Position numbers and translations under genes: made by a program. The notes under the pieces were generated by a model. That model had not been told where the DNA came from. It searched no databases and saw only the letters and a list, made by a program, of their open reading frames with translations. Shown piece after piece: positions 9,503 to 20,940 of a stretch of DNA of 64,000 nt. Source of the stretch: Talaromyces rugulosus (Eukaryota; Ascomycota; Eurotiomycetes; Eurotiales; Trichocomaceae); the NCBI RefSeq assembly GCF_013368755.1, contig NC_049565.1:2232001-2296000 (forward strand). Direction: 5' to 3'. Positions within the stretch are counted from its first letter, which is position 1. Every line of letters starts with the position of its first letter.

Positions 9503-11498
9503 ATGACCAGCATTAATTTCAGAGATCCTTACTCCAAGGAAGAGCTCAAGAAGCTCTATCCCGCCCATTTAAAGCTTCAACTGGTCCAGGTGGTACGTGA
9601 TCTGCAGCTTGACATTCCTGAACTCATTCGCTGACGGTTTGTTAATCGTCTAGTTTCTCCGACATGGTACTGTCCTCTGCTATATACGTCACAAAAACCC
9701 TGTCTAGCAATAATACTAATTCATGACCAGGCGAACGAACCCCCGTTTCGGCTCGTTTCCAGAACGTATGCATCCGATCCAGCCGCCCTGATTGGAACCC
9801 TGGTAGCTAACTCGTTGACTCACAGGCCGGCCTGCCGACATGTACCTGACCCCCTTGCATCAATGCAGCCACATTATAGCCACTAACGCATGCTGATTTA
9901 GACTGGCCGTATTGCTCCGTGGCTCGGCGCATGACCTCCATGGTCGCTACCAGTAACGACCTCTCTTCATGGGATGCGCTGCAATGGCGGCGACAGATCG
10001 AGACATTCGGCCATGACGACGAGGCAGTTTCCACGCGTGGCCCGGGTGGAGAGACCGAGGCGATTTGGCAAGTCTTCGTGTGAAATTCGAGATGCATCCA
10101 GGCAGCTAACAGAAGATGTGCTTGGAACAACAGCCAAGCCGGCGAGCTTACCGACAAGGGGCGTCAAACTACTTTTCAACTAGGCCAGCGTCTCCGGACT
10201 CTGTATGTTGATCAACTAGGCTTCATGCCAAAGATAAAATCGGATGCCGAGGATATATACCTCCGCTCAACCCACATGCCGCGTGCCATAGAGTCGCTGC
10301 AACAAGCCTTCATGGGGATGTACCCTGCCGGTTCCCGGACGGCAAATTTTGCAGCTCCAGCAATTGTTACCAGGTCCGTGGCCGACGAAACCGCGTTCCC
10401 GAATGACGCCAGCTGCCGACGGTTCAGGCAGCTTTCTCGGCTGTTTGCCGATAGGGCTGCGCAAAGATGTCAGTATTGCCTTTTTTTTTTAATAGAAAAT
10501 TTGGTTCTCCAACGCATGGGTTTGATTGGACATGGTCTGACATCGCTTTCACACAATTAGGGAACAATTCGGATGATATGGAGTACTTGAACAAGCTGTG
10601 GTCAAAGTGGATGCCAGTAGACACGCCCAGAGTTGCCGTGGATTCTCATCCGCGTTTGTCTGGTATCATGGATTCCATCAATGCCAGTCGGGCACATGGC
10701 CCGGCTACGAGGCTTCCACCGCAGTTTTATGACCAGAAAGCTCAGGACATAATCCAAAAGATTTCTGTGGAGGAATGGTTCGCCGGCTACAATGAGAACG
10801 TGGAATACCGCAAACTCGGAATTGGCAGCCTCATGGGAGATATTGTGGACCGCATGGCAAACGTCGCTGTCGGAGGGAGCTGGTATAGTGAAGTGGCTTC
10901 TTCACGTTCCACGGGTTCCCAAGTGCCCATTAAATTCGCTTTGACTGGCTGTCACGATACTACCCTTGCCGCAATTCTATTTAGTTTGGGTGCATTCAAC
11001 AGCGCGGAATGGCCGCCCTTTACATCATCCATCGCCATTGAATTGTTCGCTCCAAATGAAGAACACCAAGCTGGCGGTGCTTCTGGCACCATTCTCGAGG
11101 AGTTCGCGCAACCATCAGATGGAAACAAGTCTTCTTCTCCAGGTATTCTCTCCTTCCTCAAGAAAAGACCTGATTCTTCCAAACAGTCAGCTTCGTCATT
11201 TTCGACTCTCTCGGATATTGCGCGTGTCCCTCTTTCCGAGATGGACGATACACAGAGAAAGGCACTGCGCCAGTACTATGTCCGACTGCGGTACAATGAT
11301 CGAGTCATGAGAGTTCCTGGCTGCGTTTCCAAGAGTAGTAATCATCTCCCTGGGGATGACTCGTTCTGTACGCTGGAAGCTTTCAAAGAGATTGTCGACA
11401 AGTACACACCTAAGCAGTGGAAGTCGGAGTGTCTGGACAATGTCAATGAAGGCATGTTCGGAAAGGACAATGCAGACAAGTCCACTTCTGGGTACTAA
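9503..11498 (+). CDS. Histidine acid phosphatase (phosphoglycerate-mutase-like)
   Basis: Seven exons: 9503-9592, 9654-9666, 9731-9765, 9826-9841, 9902-10079, 10134-10468 and 10561-11498, giving 534 aa. Exons 2 (13 nt) and 4 (16 nt) are microexons, but every junction keeps frame and rebuilds the family signature: FLRHG|ERTPV (catalytic His, RHGxRxP), RFQN|AGLPT|YWPYC, then GELTDKGRQTT, and the distal HD motif in GCHDTTLAA. Intron 5 (GTGAAA...ACAG) is the least certain; without it the exon meets an in-frame TGA. No signal peptide is visible, so this is the intracellular fungal branch rather than a secreted phytase. A Ser-rich low-complexity insert lies at about residues 410-450. It probably hydrolyses phosphomonoesters; the physiological substrate is unknown. 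Confidence 0.85.
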
Positions 11499-11858
11499 TT
11501 GGGTTTTCTGGTGCTAAATATAAGCCACAGCTTGTTAGCTATGCGCAGATTTCTCTATTTTTTTATTTTTTTTTCGGGACATATAGAGCATTACAGGGTT
11601 CACTGCAGCTAAGATACCGCGGTGTTTAAATTTATTTTCAATCTTACATAGACTTTTCAATTGGACTTAGCAATTACTCCACAAACACTTCAAATAGTAC
11701 ATGTTAAAATCCACATGCAGTATACGCAAACTATTCAAATGTTAACTGCACCACGATGGCATTTCCCGATGCCGTACCCAACATTCTCTGGTGCGTATAT
11801 CGCCTGCTCACCCAGTACAGTCCCATGTACACTGTCAACGACAGCTGCCCACCTTAGG
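11499..11858. other. Intergenic, convergent 3' ends
   Basis: An AT-rich spacer between the convergent acid phosphatase and LysM genes, with T-runs at about 11560-11575. I see no gene or repeat. Confidence 0.4.
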
Positions 11859-12944
11859 CTAAGTCGCCACGCAATAATAGTAACCGGCCAAGAGGCTGTT
11901 ACAGCTTGTCCCAACAGCCGGATTCCAGCTCTCAAACTGGGCAACAGTCAGACTGGGATAATGATCATTCACAATGGTGACGCAAGTGTCTCCCTTCTGG
12001 GCCTGGTAGTATTTGGTACAACCAGACACAATACCAGTCTGAATAGGCGAGGGTACTGCGATTGCAGTGGCTGTGGCAGTAGTGGTAACCGTTGCGGTGG
12101 TGATGGGCGACGAGTCTACTTGTTTCAGTAGGGCACCCGTATTTCTCTTTTCTGTAAAAGGAGAGTCCTGCTCACCACTAATTCCCACACAGACGTAAAA
12201 CCCGGCAATCAGAGTCTGACAGCTAGCGCCCACGGCGGGATTCCAGTCGTAGAAGTCGGTGAGAGTGATGTTGTTGCTGTCAGAGATGCCTACACATGTG
12301 TCTCCCGATAGGACCTTGTAGTAATCGTTGCCTAAATTGATTAGTTCTCTTTTCTCCGGGTGATCTTTAGAATATTACATACAGTTGCTCGCGATACCGG
12401 TTTGCGTTGGGGAGGGAGCCGGAGCTAGAGTATTGGTAACAGTGAGTACAATAGTATCTGTTGTAGAAGGAGTAGATGTACCTGCAACCCCAATGCAGAC
12501 GTAGTACCCGGCCAGTAGGGCCGAACAGTCCGATTTCACGGCTCTAATTGTGTAACGGAATTAGTTGGTTTCTTTTTTCAGCGGCAGAGAAAAAAAAGAG
12601 GCATACGGGTTCCAGTTGTAGAACTGTGTGGCCGTGAAATTGCCGAATTTGGAACCTATTCCAGAACAATAGTCTCCTGATTCGACAAAGTAGTACGCAT
12701 CGCAGGTCGATATTAATCCCGATTGAGTCGGCGAGGGGGCATCAGCGATATTGGATCGAGAGATCTTGGAGATAGGCATGGTGGCAGTTGGAATCAGCCA
12801 TACATTCTCATCGGCTATATAGTTTCCATCCACAATTTCACGATCTTTTCCAAGAGAGATGCTCTCTTCGGACCGCTTCGGGATGAAAAAAGCAGTAGTT
12901 GCACCTAGAAGGAGGCACTGAACAAGGATCTTGGAGAAGAACAT
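11859..12944 (-). CDS. Secreted protein with three LysM domains (LysM effector type)
   Basis: Exons 12607-12944, 12383-12543 and 11859-12331 give 323 aa. The N-terminus (MFFSKILVQCLLLGATTAFF) is a signal peptide. Three LysM modules follow, each preceded by a SPTQ/SPIQ-G-(L/I)-x-S linker: module 1 starts near residue 82 (YYFVESGDYC...FYNWNP...CSALLAGYYVC), module 2 near 167 (YYKVLSGDTC...FYDWNP...CQTLIAGFYVC) and module 3 near 270 (YYQAQKGDTC...FESWNP...CNSLLAGYYYC). LysM modules bind chitin oligomers; secreted multi-LysM proteins of fungi shield hyphal chitin or sequester chitin fragments from hosts or competitors. Introns fall inside modules 1 and 2. Thr-rich linkers suggest O-glycosylation. 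No chitinase domain is attached. The role in this species is inference. Confidence 0.88.
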
Positions 12945-13618
12945 ATTGTAAAATGATCACAAATTAGTTGAGTAGACAATAGACAAAACGATACAGAGAA
13001 GTAGAATCAGAATGCATATTCTCAAGATGAGATTTCAAGATGAGATTTCAAGATGAGGCACAGGCCTTTTATAGACAACAAGATAGACATTATCGTGTCC
13101 CTCAACGACCTACGCAACTTGAAATGCGTCTTCTTTTGGTACGGAAAAAAAAAATAGTAAATGCAACATGAACATACTAGAATATGCAAGTACCCGCACT
13201 GTGTTGCTCTTCTCCATCAACGGATGCACCCCGTACAAAATCCCATTTCGACTGTACTACTTGTCTCAGAACATTGGCCATCTTGAGTAACGCAATTGCA
13301 AGCAATCTTAACAAGCGAAGTTACATGTTTAGCAAAAGAAAATAATTCAAAGAAGCAAGGAGAAAACGAAAAGAAAGAGGTTGAACACAATACTTTACCA
13401 TTTTTGGAGATATACTCTTACTAGGAATAGCTTGCAAGTCACCAATACTAAGATATTCTGTTCGGTACATAGAGCAATAATGGTTCCTGCCATGCAGTAT
13501 GTGCGTTGCATAAAAACTATGTATATTCTATTGTCTGATAAAACAGTTGACGCCTAATTATGCGAGTCCTTCTCGAGGATATATGTACTTTTGAGACGGA
13601 CTGGGTATACGGCGAAAA
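12945..13618. promoter_or_regulatory. LysM gene promoter and DUS1 3' flank
   Basis: No coding exon. On the LysM side, 13022-13057 holds 2.8 copies of a 13-bp direct repeat (TCAAGATGAGATT), about 80-110 bp upstream of the start codon. The rest is AT-rich without recognisable features. Confidence 0.45.
13022..13057. repeat. 13-bp direct repeat, 2.8 copies, LysM promoter
   Basis: The unit TCAAGATGAGATT occurs at 13022-13034 and 13035-13047, then partially to 13057. It lies directly upstream of the LysM gene and is not within any gene. Confidence 0.85.
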
Positions 13619-15285
13619 TCATCCCTGCACCAATGGCTCCACTTTAGAGTCAACCATTTTTTCAGTGGCAGCTACCACCTTTGCAGCTTCAGCCGAAGCA
13701 TTCTTTTCGTCCCCGTTTTCTTGCTGCTCACTCTTGTTCTGAGCTTTCTTGCTAGGCTTCAAGGCACCGTTTGCGATAGCTTCTTCCGGCAAGGGCCGAA
13801 TATGCGGCTGGCAAATCCACCATGGCCGTCCATACTCTGCAATCACAGCCTTGGACCCCTCTAGTTTCTGATCTTTGTACTGATCATCGAATTTCTCTGG
13901 ATTTTCCTCATATTCCTGTATACCTTCTTTAACCGCCTTTTCAACCATACTCAGAACTTTCTCGAAACCAGCGATATCGCCTGAAACTGTTTGGGCTAGA
14001 GCATCCCGAATATGCGTCTGTTTCGAAACCATGGAACGAAGAAGCTGGAACAAATGGCCTTGCATGGCAATCAAATTTGGTTCATGAACCTTTTTCTTTC
14101 TGCTTTTAGTTTGAGCGCGTTTTTGCTTTTTCCTAGGTGGCTCGTCTTCCTGGTCTTCTTTTTCTAGATCCTTCTGTTGTTCTTCTGTTGCTTCCGAGAT
14201 CTCAGCATGCTCTTCCACAGGGTCAGATGGAAGAAAAAGTGGCTTTCGTTCAGGCACGGGTTCACGCAGGACATATTTGTGGATGATGTCCAAGTATCGA
14301 CGGAATACTGCATCCATGCGATATCCGCCCTTCCCGTTGCGGCCACGCCAGTATTCTCGTCCTTCGCTGCCGATTGGAGGCGCTTCACTGAAAACGGTAG
14401 GGTCTGAGAGGTTGCCTTCTGCGCTCATGATACCATCTGCGCCGGTGGCTTCTAAACAGGGTTCAATATCTCCGTGGTTCAAAACGTTGCCATTGGCGAA
14501 TATGACAGTCTCGGGCGGGAGGTTGTCTCTCAGATATTTGATGTAGCTCCAGTCTGCGACACCAGTGTTGTGGCCCTTTTGCTCTCTCTGTCTACCGTGA
14601 ACGGTGATTATACTAGCACCGGCCGATAAAATCATCTTTGCGTATTCCAGAGTCTTTTCCTTTGTTTCCTGTATACGAAATTTGGCGGTGACGGGAATGG
14701 AAAGTTCTGTGTGCAGCCTATTGATCAATTTGTAGATCAGATCCCAATTCTCCTGCAGAAATGCGCCGTAGTTTCCCCTTCTCGCAATTCCCTGCGGACA
14801 CCCAAGGTTGAGGTCAACAGCATCGCAATACGGAGCCACATGGCGCGCAGCTTCTATAAAGTCATCTGGGTCGTTTGAGCAAAACTGTACAAAGAGCGGC
14901 CGATCGATGGCCGGGTTGCCGTCGAGAAATAGCTCCTCAGTGTTCTCGTCCGTCGATCGTATTGGCTGAAAGTGTTGAGCGCGAACGTTTTTATCCGTCT
15001 GAAACAATCGAGCATGAAACATGGGTGAATATGCGAGGACAGGGTTAGGCTCGTCTTGTTTCATGAAGGACCGAGTGAGCATCCGCCATGCCTATACAGA
15101 AGAAGGCTTGTTAGGTTATAAACACAACAGTAAAAGGAAGGGATGGCACTCACAAACTCAGAACGATCTACCATAGGTGCAACGATAAGTTTAGGGCTTC
15201 CAATGCTCTTGTAGAATTCCCGGCCGGTCAACTTTGGCCGAGTTGGCCCCGCGGGAGAGGGCGATTCAACGGGTTTCTGCGCCAT
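13619..15285 (-). CDS. DUS1: tRNA-dihydrouridine synthase, Dus1 type
   Basis: Exons 15154-15285 and 13619-15091 (61-62 nt intron, GTGAGT...TATAG) give 534 aa. It is an FMN-dependent enzyme that reduces uridine 16/17 of tRNA D-loops. It shows the Dus N-terminal PKLIVAPMVDRSEF (FMN site), QFCSNDP, and NLGCPQGIARRGNYGAFL, with the catalytic Cys near residue 140, then TAKFRIQ, TVHGRQREQ and FANGNV. The C-terminal third is an extension beyond the catalytic barrel with a basic PPRKKQKRAQTKSRKKK stretch that looks like a nuclear localisation signal, and a Lys/Glu/Ala-rich tail. It is divergently transcribed from the WRAP73-like gene across 358 bp. Confidence 0.92.
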
Positions 15286-15643
15286 CCTCAAGGTTGAGCG
15301 AAATCGTCGTGTGAAGAAACTCGGGCCCCGGCTGGGGGCTGTAAACTGGAACAGCCCTATCTTGAAAATTATGGATAACTAGTAGCGGTGGTTCGCCGGT
15401 TCCCATTAAAGCAGCATGAAGAGTCGAGAAACGATAAATTTGGCAAAAAGTTGTCTTCCGTTCCCCGCGGAACAACGTTAATCCGGGGTTCTTATCTTAT
15501 CGCAAGAACGCTATTTATTTATACTATGGAGCCATCTTGGGCGGGCAACTATTTCACGATGCCTCGATGAGTGACTGGCTTACTTCATGATTTTACTCTA
15601 TATCTAGCTCTTGGACAGACGCTTCAAAGAGCGACGCAGTCTG
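15286..15643. promoter_or_regulatory. Bidirectional promoter, DUS1 / WRAP73-like
   Basis: A 358-bp spacer separates the two start codons of divergent genes. No exon is seen; both promoters must lie here. I recognise no specific site. Confidence 0.5.
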
Positions 15644-17271
15644 ATGGCTTCACAAACGCGTAATGGCGGTAAGGGGCTTATTCTCTTTAGCATCCCGATT
15701 TTCGACTTCTCTAACCACACAATTAGGCTCCACATTGATATCTATTTCGCGCAGTGGTGATTACGTTGTGCGGATTCGTGACAAGGAAATAGCAGTACAT
15801 TCCGCAATTCCAATTGAGGGAACTCGCTTCCTCCAATCTAGCAAACTCAGCGAACCATTAGCAACACAGCTTAAATTCGTCAAAATCTCGCAGCCTGATG
15901 TATCAGAAGAATCCGAGAACAAGGGCAACGACAATGGCGGCGATGAATATCCTTTAGAGCTTACTTCACAACAGCGTGTTATTTGTGGAAGTGAAAACCG
16001 CATCTCCGTGTGGCAGATCAATTCGCTCGAATGGCATGCAAATATCGAGAATATCGAGCCGAGTGTCACGTCGGTTGATTTTGGAGCAAGGGATGACGAG
16101 GTCCTTTTGTTTCACGCCTGGAGTTCCAAGGCGACTATTTTTAACCTTGACTCGGCACGGAGTCTGGTCATCAAATCGCCCAAATTCTGCAACCCAAGCA
16201 GCCAAGGACACGGTTATCGCCCACGGACGAGGCAGCTTGCTATTCTACTGAAACCAGAGGCAACTGACTTGCTGACTATCCACGAAGCCTATTCTTATGA
16301 AGTTATCACTAAAGTGGTTTTACCTACAGTCGATGCCCAGGGCTTAAAATGGAGTCCTGATGGCAGATGGATTGCCGTCTGGGATGTCCCCAGCAATGGT
16401 ACCAAAATACTCATTTACACAGCTGATGGCCAGCTTTTTCGTACATACTCCGGACCTAAAGAGATGGAAAGTGTCCACGACCTTGGCATCAAATGCATCG
16501 AATGGGCACCTCTGACACGCCGAAACCCTAACTCTGAACTATTAGTTGTTGGCAAATATGATGGAACGGTAGAGTTACTCAATACTCGGACAGTACGTCT
16601 TGTTTGCTCTTTTCGTAGGTACATTGTTACTAACTTCCTCTAAGTTCACATGTTCTACGACACTATCACACACCTTTCAGATCGACACTCAGTCACCTAT
16701 GATCTGGCGCGAACGCATGTCGCCCGAGGGAAAACTTGAATATGCAGAGGCGTCTTCCTCGTCTGCATTTACTACAGCCAGTTCTGACTCGTCCAACTTA
16801 CCCCGTGGGGTTTCTACGCTGAATTTCTCACACAATGGCGAATTTCTCGCTACAATAGACCAAACCCGGCCGAATATCGTATGGATATGGTCTTTGGGCA
16901 ACCCCATCACTCTAGAATCCGCATTGGTCCACGATCACAATGTCCGAAACATATCTTGGCATCCACGAGCGCAAGAGCTTCTAATAACAACTTCTAATGG
17001 TACTTTTGCTGTCGCTCATGTGTGGTCACTGGACCGCAATCCAGTCATTGCAGGAATTCCAGTTGGGCGAAGCGAAGCAGGTAGATACGATGTTACGTGG
17101 GTTATAGCGACTGCTCGCGATGAACCAGAGACATTCTGGTTCTGCACCCCTGATGATGCTGTTCTTGGTCATGTTACGGTGGGTAATGATGGACATGGCT
17201 ATTTTAATATGCTGCATTCTGTCAGTAAAGGTGATTTGATGGCGAATATAGCAGGCAATTATCAAGCATAG
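15644..17271 (+). CDS. WRAP73/Wdr8-type WD-repeat protein
   Basis: Exons 15644-15668, 15727-16592 and 16645-17271 give 505 aa. The start at 15644 was preferred to the in-frame ATG at 15663 because the 58-nt intron (GTAAGG, branch CTAAC, TTAG) joins in frame to SRSGDYVVRIRD. Intron 2 (GTACGT, branch ACTAAC) rebuilds LLNTRT|FTCSTTLSH. Divergent WD repeats can be seen (GLKWSPDGRWIAVWD, TLNFSHNGEFLATI, NISWHPRAQELLIT), making a beta-propeller of the WRAP73 family. In fission yeast, Wdr8 works with Msd1 at spindle pole bodies to anchor microtubules, and human WRAP73 is centrosomal; that role is inferred here from family. Its 3' end converges on the PF11951-type regulator. Confidence 0.85.
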
Positions 17272-17426
17272 GGGCACTTTGCAATGCTGTGTATTGATAG
17301 CTAGCCAATAATGTTTCCATGAAATAAAAGTACTTCTATGTTGTTTATTCAAATCAGGTGCATCAATTGATATTTGCCTCCTATGAGTTTATATTGAAGT
17401 ATGTCTACTTGAAACAAATTATGCTC

Positions 17427-18921
17427 TCATGAGTCAACTTTTCGCTCGACATTTCCCAAGGTTATCACTGCATCCAGTCCTGTGAGTATAATGTTGAGGT
17501 TATTCGACACTTCATCATAATAATCCAAAGACAACGGGCATGCGACCCTCATGAGTTGCATCATAAACCATTTGCGAATGCTCCCAGGAGAGGTATGTCG
17601 GGACCCAATAGCCAAACACCAAATCAGAGCACCAAGTAAAGGGCCACTGTAAATCTCTATTCTGAACTCACAAAGAAGATGTCGAAATTCAATCACGTGT
17701 CTGTGGCGCGAGTGCGAATCGAGTTCATCTGAGATGAATAAAAGGATAGCTTTCTGCAAGATCCCATCGAATTTTGTCTCATGAGAGAAGGAATTCGTCT
17801 TTAATGCCATTAATAGTCTATCGCGAAGGATATACCACTCAGATAATATGTGCTTCTGACAAGTCAGGTCATCAGACAAGAGTCGGTATCTTATCGGAAA
17901 AGTGACCAATTGATAAAAGTCACTCAGAAGCCTGATTGTAGAAATTCCCGACCATGAATCCTTTTGGCATGGGTGGATTGTGAATATCTTGAAGTCAGGG
18001 GGTTGCAGCAAAAGCAATTCTGATGCGCGGTGTTCCCAGCGAGGTGTAGTCTCCTCCGGAGGAAAGTGTAAAACAACCCTTTCAAGTTGATCCATTCTGG
18101 CCATAGGTGAGTAACTGTTGAGTAGAGCACTAGGCAGAAGTAGGTAATTATAGCTTACAATAAGAGACTAATTTTTAGACTGCCACCAAAGCCCAGCTTG
18201 TCCAGTCCGCCACGCATACTAACGAGTTGATAAGCTTTGTTTTTAATTCGGTTATAAGCCTTTCGATCATCGTTAATAATCTATAAACATCAGTATAAAA
18301 ACCTAAACTTGGTTCATAGTATTCTAAAAAAAAAAAATACCTCAAACGCTAGTAGCGTGAGAAATGCGAGGAGATTGGCATCACTGTTTCCCAATTGCGA
18401 TTCCGCCAGGTAATCTGACATTATTTCATCCGCAATGCTCCGCTGAAAGAAAGTCAAATTACCAATTTCGCCATTTGTATTAAGATCATCCCATGCAGAT
18501 GCGTTCACAAGCTTGGCACTCATTAGTGGTACATGGAAGTCCACAGCAGGAACTACAGAGTAGAAGAATGGGTGTATTTCTGCGCTTGCCTCGATGTAGT
18601 GATGGAGAACTTGACGGCAAAAAATATATTAGTTCAAACATTACGAGACCTGATCGCCTCACGTTTCAAGTTTGTAAATGGCTTACAGGTTCTCAGTCTA
18701 ACGCGAACAGCATCAGAAACCGGCAGCCAAGAGAGATCCATTTCCTTTTTCAGCGGGCGCTCTGGGGGTCTCATCGCCGATCGACGCCGGGCCAGCTTTT
18801 GTTCCTGCTGGAGACGAGACTTCCTAATATACGAACGCACATGACTGATTCTCTGACGCTTGTCTTGTTGCGGTGGACCCGTGGTGACCACAAACGAGGA
18901 GTCTTGAATGTTTCCCTTCAT
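17427..18921 (-). CDS. Fungal-specific regulator, PF11951-like (tachykinin family protein)
   Basis: Four exons: 18687-18921, 18341-18609, 18159-18280 and 17427-18114, giving 437 aa in continuous frame. The N-terminus FVVTTGPPQQDKRQRISHVRS followed by an Arg/Lys-rich stretch is the hallmark of Pezizomycotina proteins usually labelled tachykinin family or fungal-specific transcription factor domain (DUF3468, Fungal_trans_2). The conserved MRGGLDKLGFGG lies at about residues 185-200. No Zn2Cys6 cluster is present, as is usual in this group, so direct DNA binding is not shown. The last intron (44 nt) is the least certain. Its function is unknown; it may be a regulator. Intron 2 carries a long T-run after its donor. 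Confidence 0.75.
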
Positions 18922-19423
18922 TGCGTGGATAGTAACGGTAGTACTTCCAAGAATATGTTACTTCACGGTTGCTGGAATAAAAATAGCGGTGTTATATCTC
19001 CCCACAAATTTTCCTTTTGTTTTCATCTAAGCAGGGAGATGATTGAAAGAGCAAAAGAAAAAACAATCAAGATTCTGCAGTTCATGAGCTGAGTGACATT
19101 TAGATACAAAGGAAGAAGACTGGGGCCAGTGGGGCCTGGAGAAGACTGGAGGATGCCTATTGGTCAATTTATATGGAGCAGTATTTAGTACAAATTCCTC
19201 ATTAGGATTAGCCTTCTCAGCAGGCCCTAACCCGATTTTACAATTGCCCGATTGGGACGGTTGATGGGAAATAGTTACAAAGACAGAGGAATGTCTTAGT
19301 CGGCGCACTCATTAGACGTCTATAAGAAGGGCCAGGTCTCCTCAAGATATATCACCACTGTATATCTATTCTTCATTTTTTTTCTCTCTCCCTCTTAGCT
19401 GGTATTATACTTGAATTAAAACA
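18922..19423. promoter_or_regulatory. Divergent intergenic region upstream of the SDR
   Basis: A 502-bp spacer between divergent genes. A TATA-like TATAAGAAGG at about 19321 and a CT-rich tract at about 19376-19395 fit the SDR promoter. There is no other feature. Confidence 0.4.
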
Positions 19424-20454
19424 ATGTCTACTCCTTCCCCAAAGTTGGACTCGAGCACTGTATGGTTAAGTAAGTGAAAAATATTCTTCTCTGGTACCAG
19501 ACTTGAAGCTAACTATATACAGTCACTGGCTGTTCTTCTGGGCTCGGCAAAGCTATTGCAGAGACTGCCTACAATGCTGGGCACCACGTGGTAGCAACTG
19601 CTCGCAATGTAGACGCATTGTCTTACCTCCCCGATGAGCCAAGAGTGCTCAAACTCAAGCTCGATGTCACATCAAAAGATTCCATTGTCAAAGCCGTTGG
19701 CGATGCTGTCGCGAAATTTGGTCGTCTGGACGTGGCAGTCAACAACGCCGGATACACCATTATGGGTGATACTGAAGTGATACCGGAGGCGGATTCACGC
19801 ACTCTGCTAGAAACGCTTTTCTGGGGACCAGTGTTCCTTATGCAGGAGGTTGTCCGAGTGTTTCGAGAGGTCAACCCTCAACAGGGCGGAACGGTCATCA
19901 ATATGAGTTCCGTGGGTGGCTCTATGACCGTCGCCGGAAATTCCTTCTATCATGCAGGGTAAGTTCAGCAATATTCACTTACTCAAAGAGAAATTCTGAT
20001 GGCATATTTGAATAGTAAATTTGCGCTAGAAGGGTTCACCAAATCAATTGCCCAAGAAATGAAGCCAGAATGGAATATTAGATTCCTGATTGCGGCCCCC
20101 GGCGGCGTTCACACGAACTTTGCTGGCTCTCCTAACGCCGGCATGAAGATTTTCCCTCGACACCCTGCCTATGATTCACCTTCTCACCCACTGACGCAGA
20201 TATTGGGTTACCTCAAAATGCCGGGAATAGCCGATGCTTGGTGTGATCCAAAAATCTGCGCCCAGTTGCTTTTTGACACGGTCACCGGAAAGTATGACAA
20301 GCCGCTGCCCATTAGACTACCCATGGGCTCGGATTCAGTCCAAGGTTTAAAGCAAGAGTTCGAAGATTCGCTGCAGGAGATAGGAATTTGGAAGACCGAA
20401 GCCGAGTCATGTTCACCGGGAGGTGGTGCAGATCTGTCACGAGTTGGCAAGTAG
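19424..20454 (+). CDS. Classical short-chain dehydrogenase/reductase
   Basis: Exons 19424-19469, 19523-19958 and 20016-20454 give 306 aa. The first intron splits the Rossmann motif (WL|ITGCSSGLG, TGxxxGxG near residues 17-24) and the second splits the active site (SFYHA|GKFALEG, Tyr/Lys of YxxxK near 160-164). NNAG at about 90 and NMSSVGG complete the classical SDR set. The YHAGKFALEG and APGGVHTNF pattern is that of a broad fungal group with no fixed substrate, often annotated as retinol dehydrogenase-like or oxidoreductase. It ends with an insertion-rich tail. There are no neighbouring biosynthetic genes, so no pathway can be assigned. Confidence 0.85.
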
Positions 20455-20940
20455 ACGGAAAACTGTATCTTAGTTACTTAGGAAATCGGCGTGGTTTTTG
20501 TTGTGTGAGCTTGAGATTGCAAAGAGAGGTGTAAATATGCCATCTTCAAATGTTGTCTTGTTGCATAGTCGACAAGTAGTAGTTCAAAAAGAACTTGAAT
20601 TCTAGAGAGCCAAGTAGCTAGTCAGCTGGACAGCTGGACGGCGACTTTCCTCATATCGTTTATTCGTACAACACGATCACGCGTATAGTTAAAGAAGTTT
20701 TCATGCTTATTCCAATTACAATATGACTGTTCATGCAATTTCATGCAATTTCATGTTGTGCAATTAGGAACGGATATGATTGGCTCCCGAAATTCCCGAT
20801 GCAGACAAAACACGTGACGAGTCGCTTAGGGCAGAAGTGGGCTTAGTCATCCCCCACTCAAATTTCGCACTGGGACATGACAAGCCGCCCGTCTCGCCGC
20901 TTCTTCTCTCTTCCTGTTGAAGTATCACACAACCGACAAA
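20455..20940. promoter_or_regulatory. SDR 3' flank and RPS25 promoter
   Basis: No coding exon. A short tandem repeat (TTCATGCAATT, nearly three copies) sits at about 20731-20762. A CACGTGAC E-box-like site is at about 20811. The CT-rich leader before the RPS25 ATG (20886-20925) is typical of ribosomal protein genes. Confidence 0.5.
20731..20762. repeat. 11-bp tandem repeat upstream of RPS25
   Basis: TTCATGCAATT is repeated head-to-tail two full times, with a third degraded copy, in the spacer upstream of RPS25. It is not coding. Confidence 0.75.
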
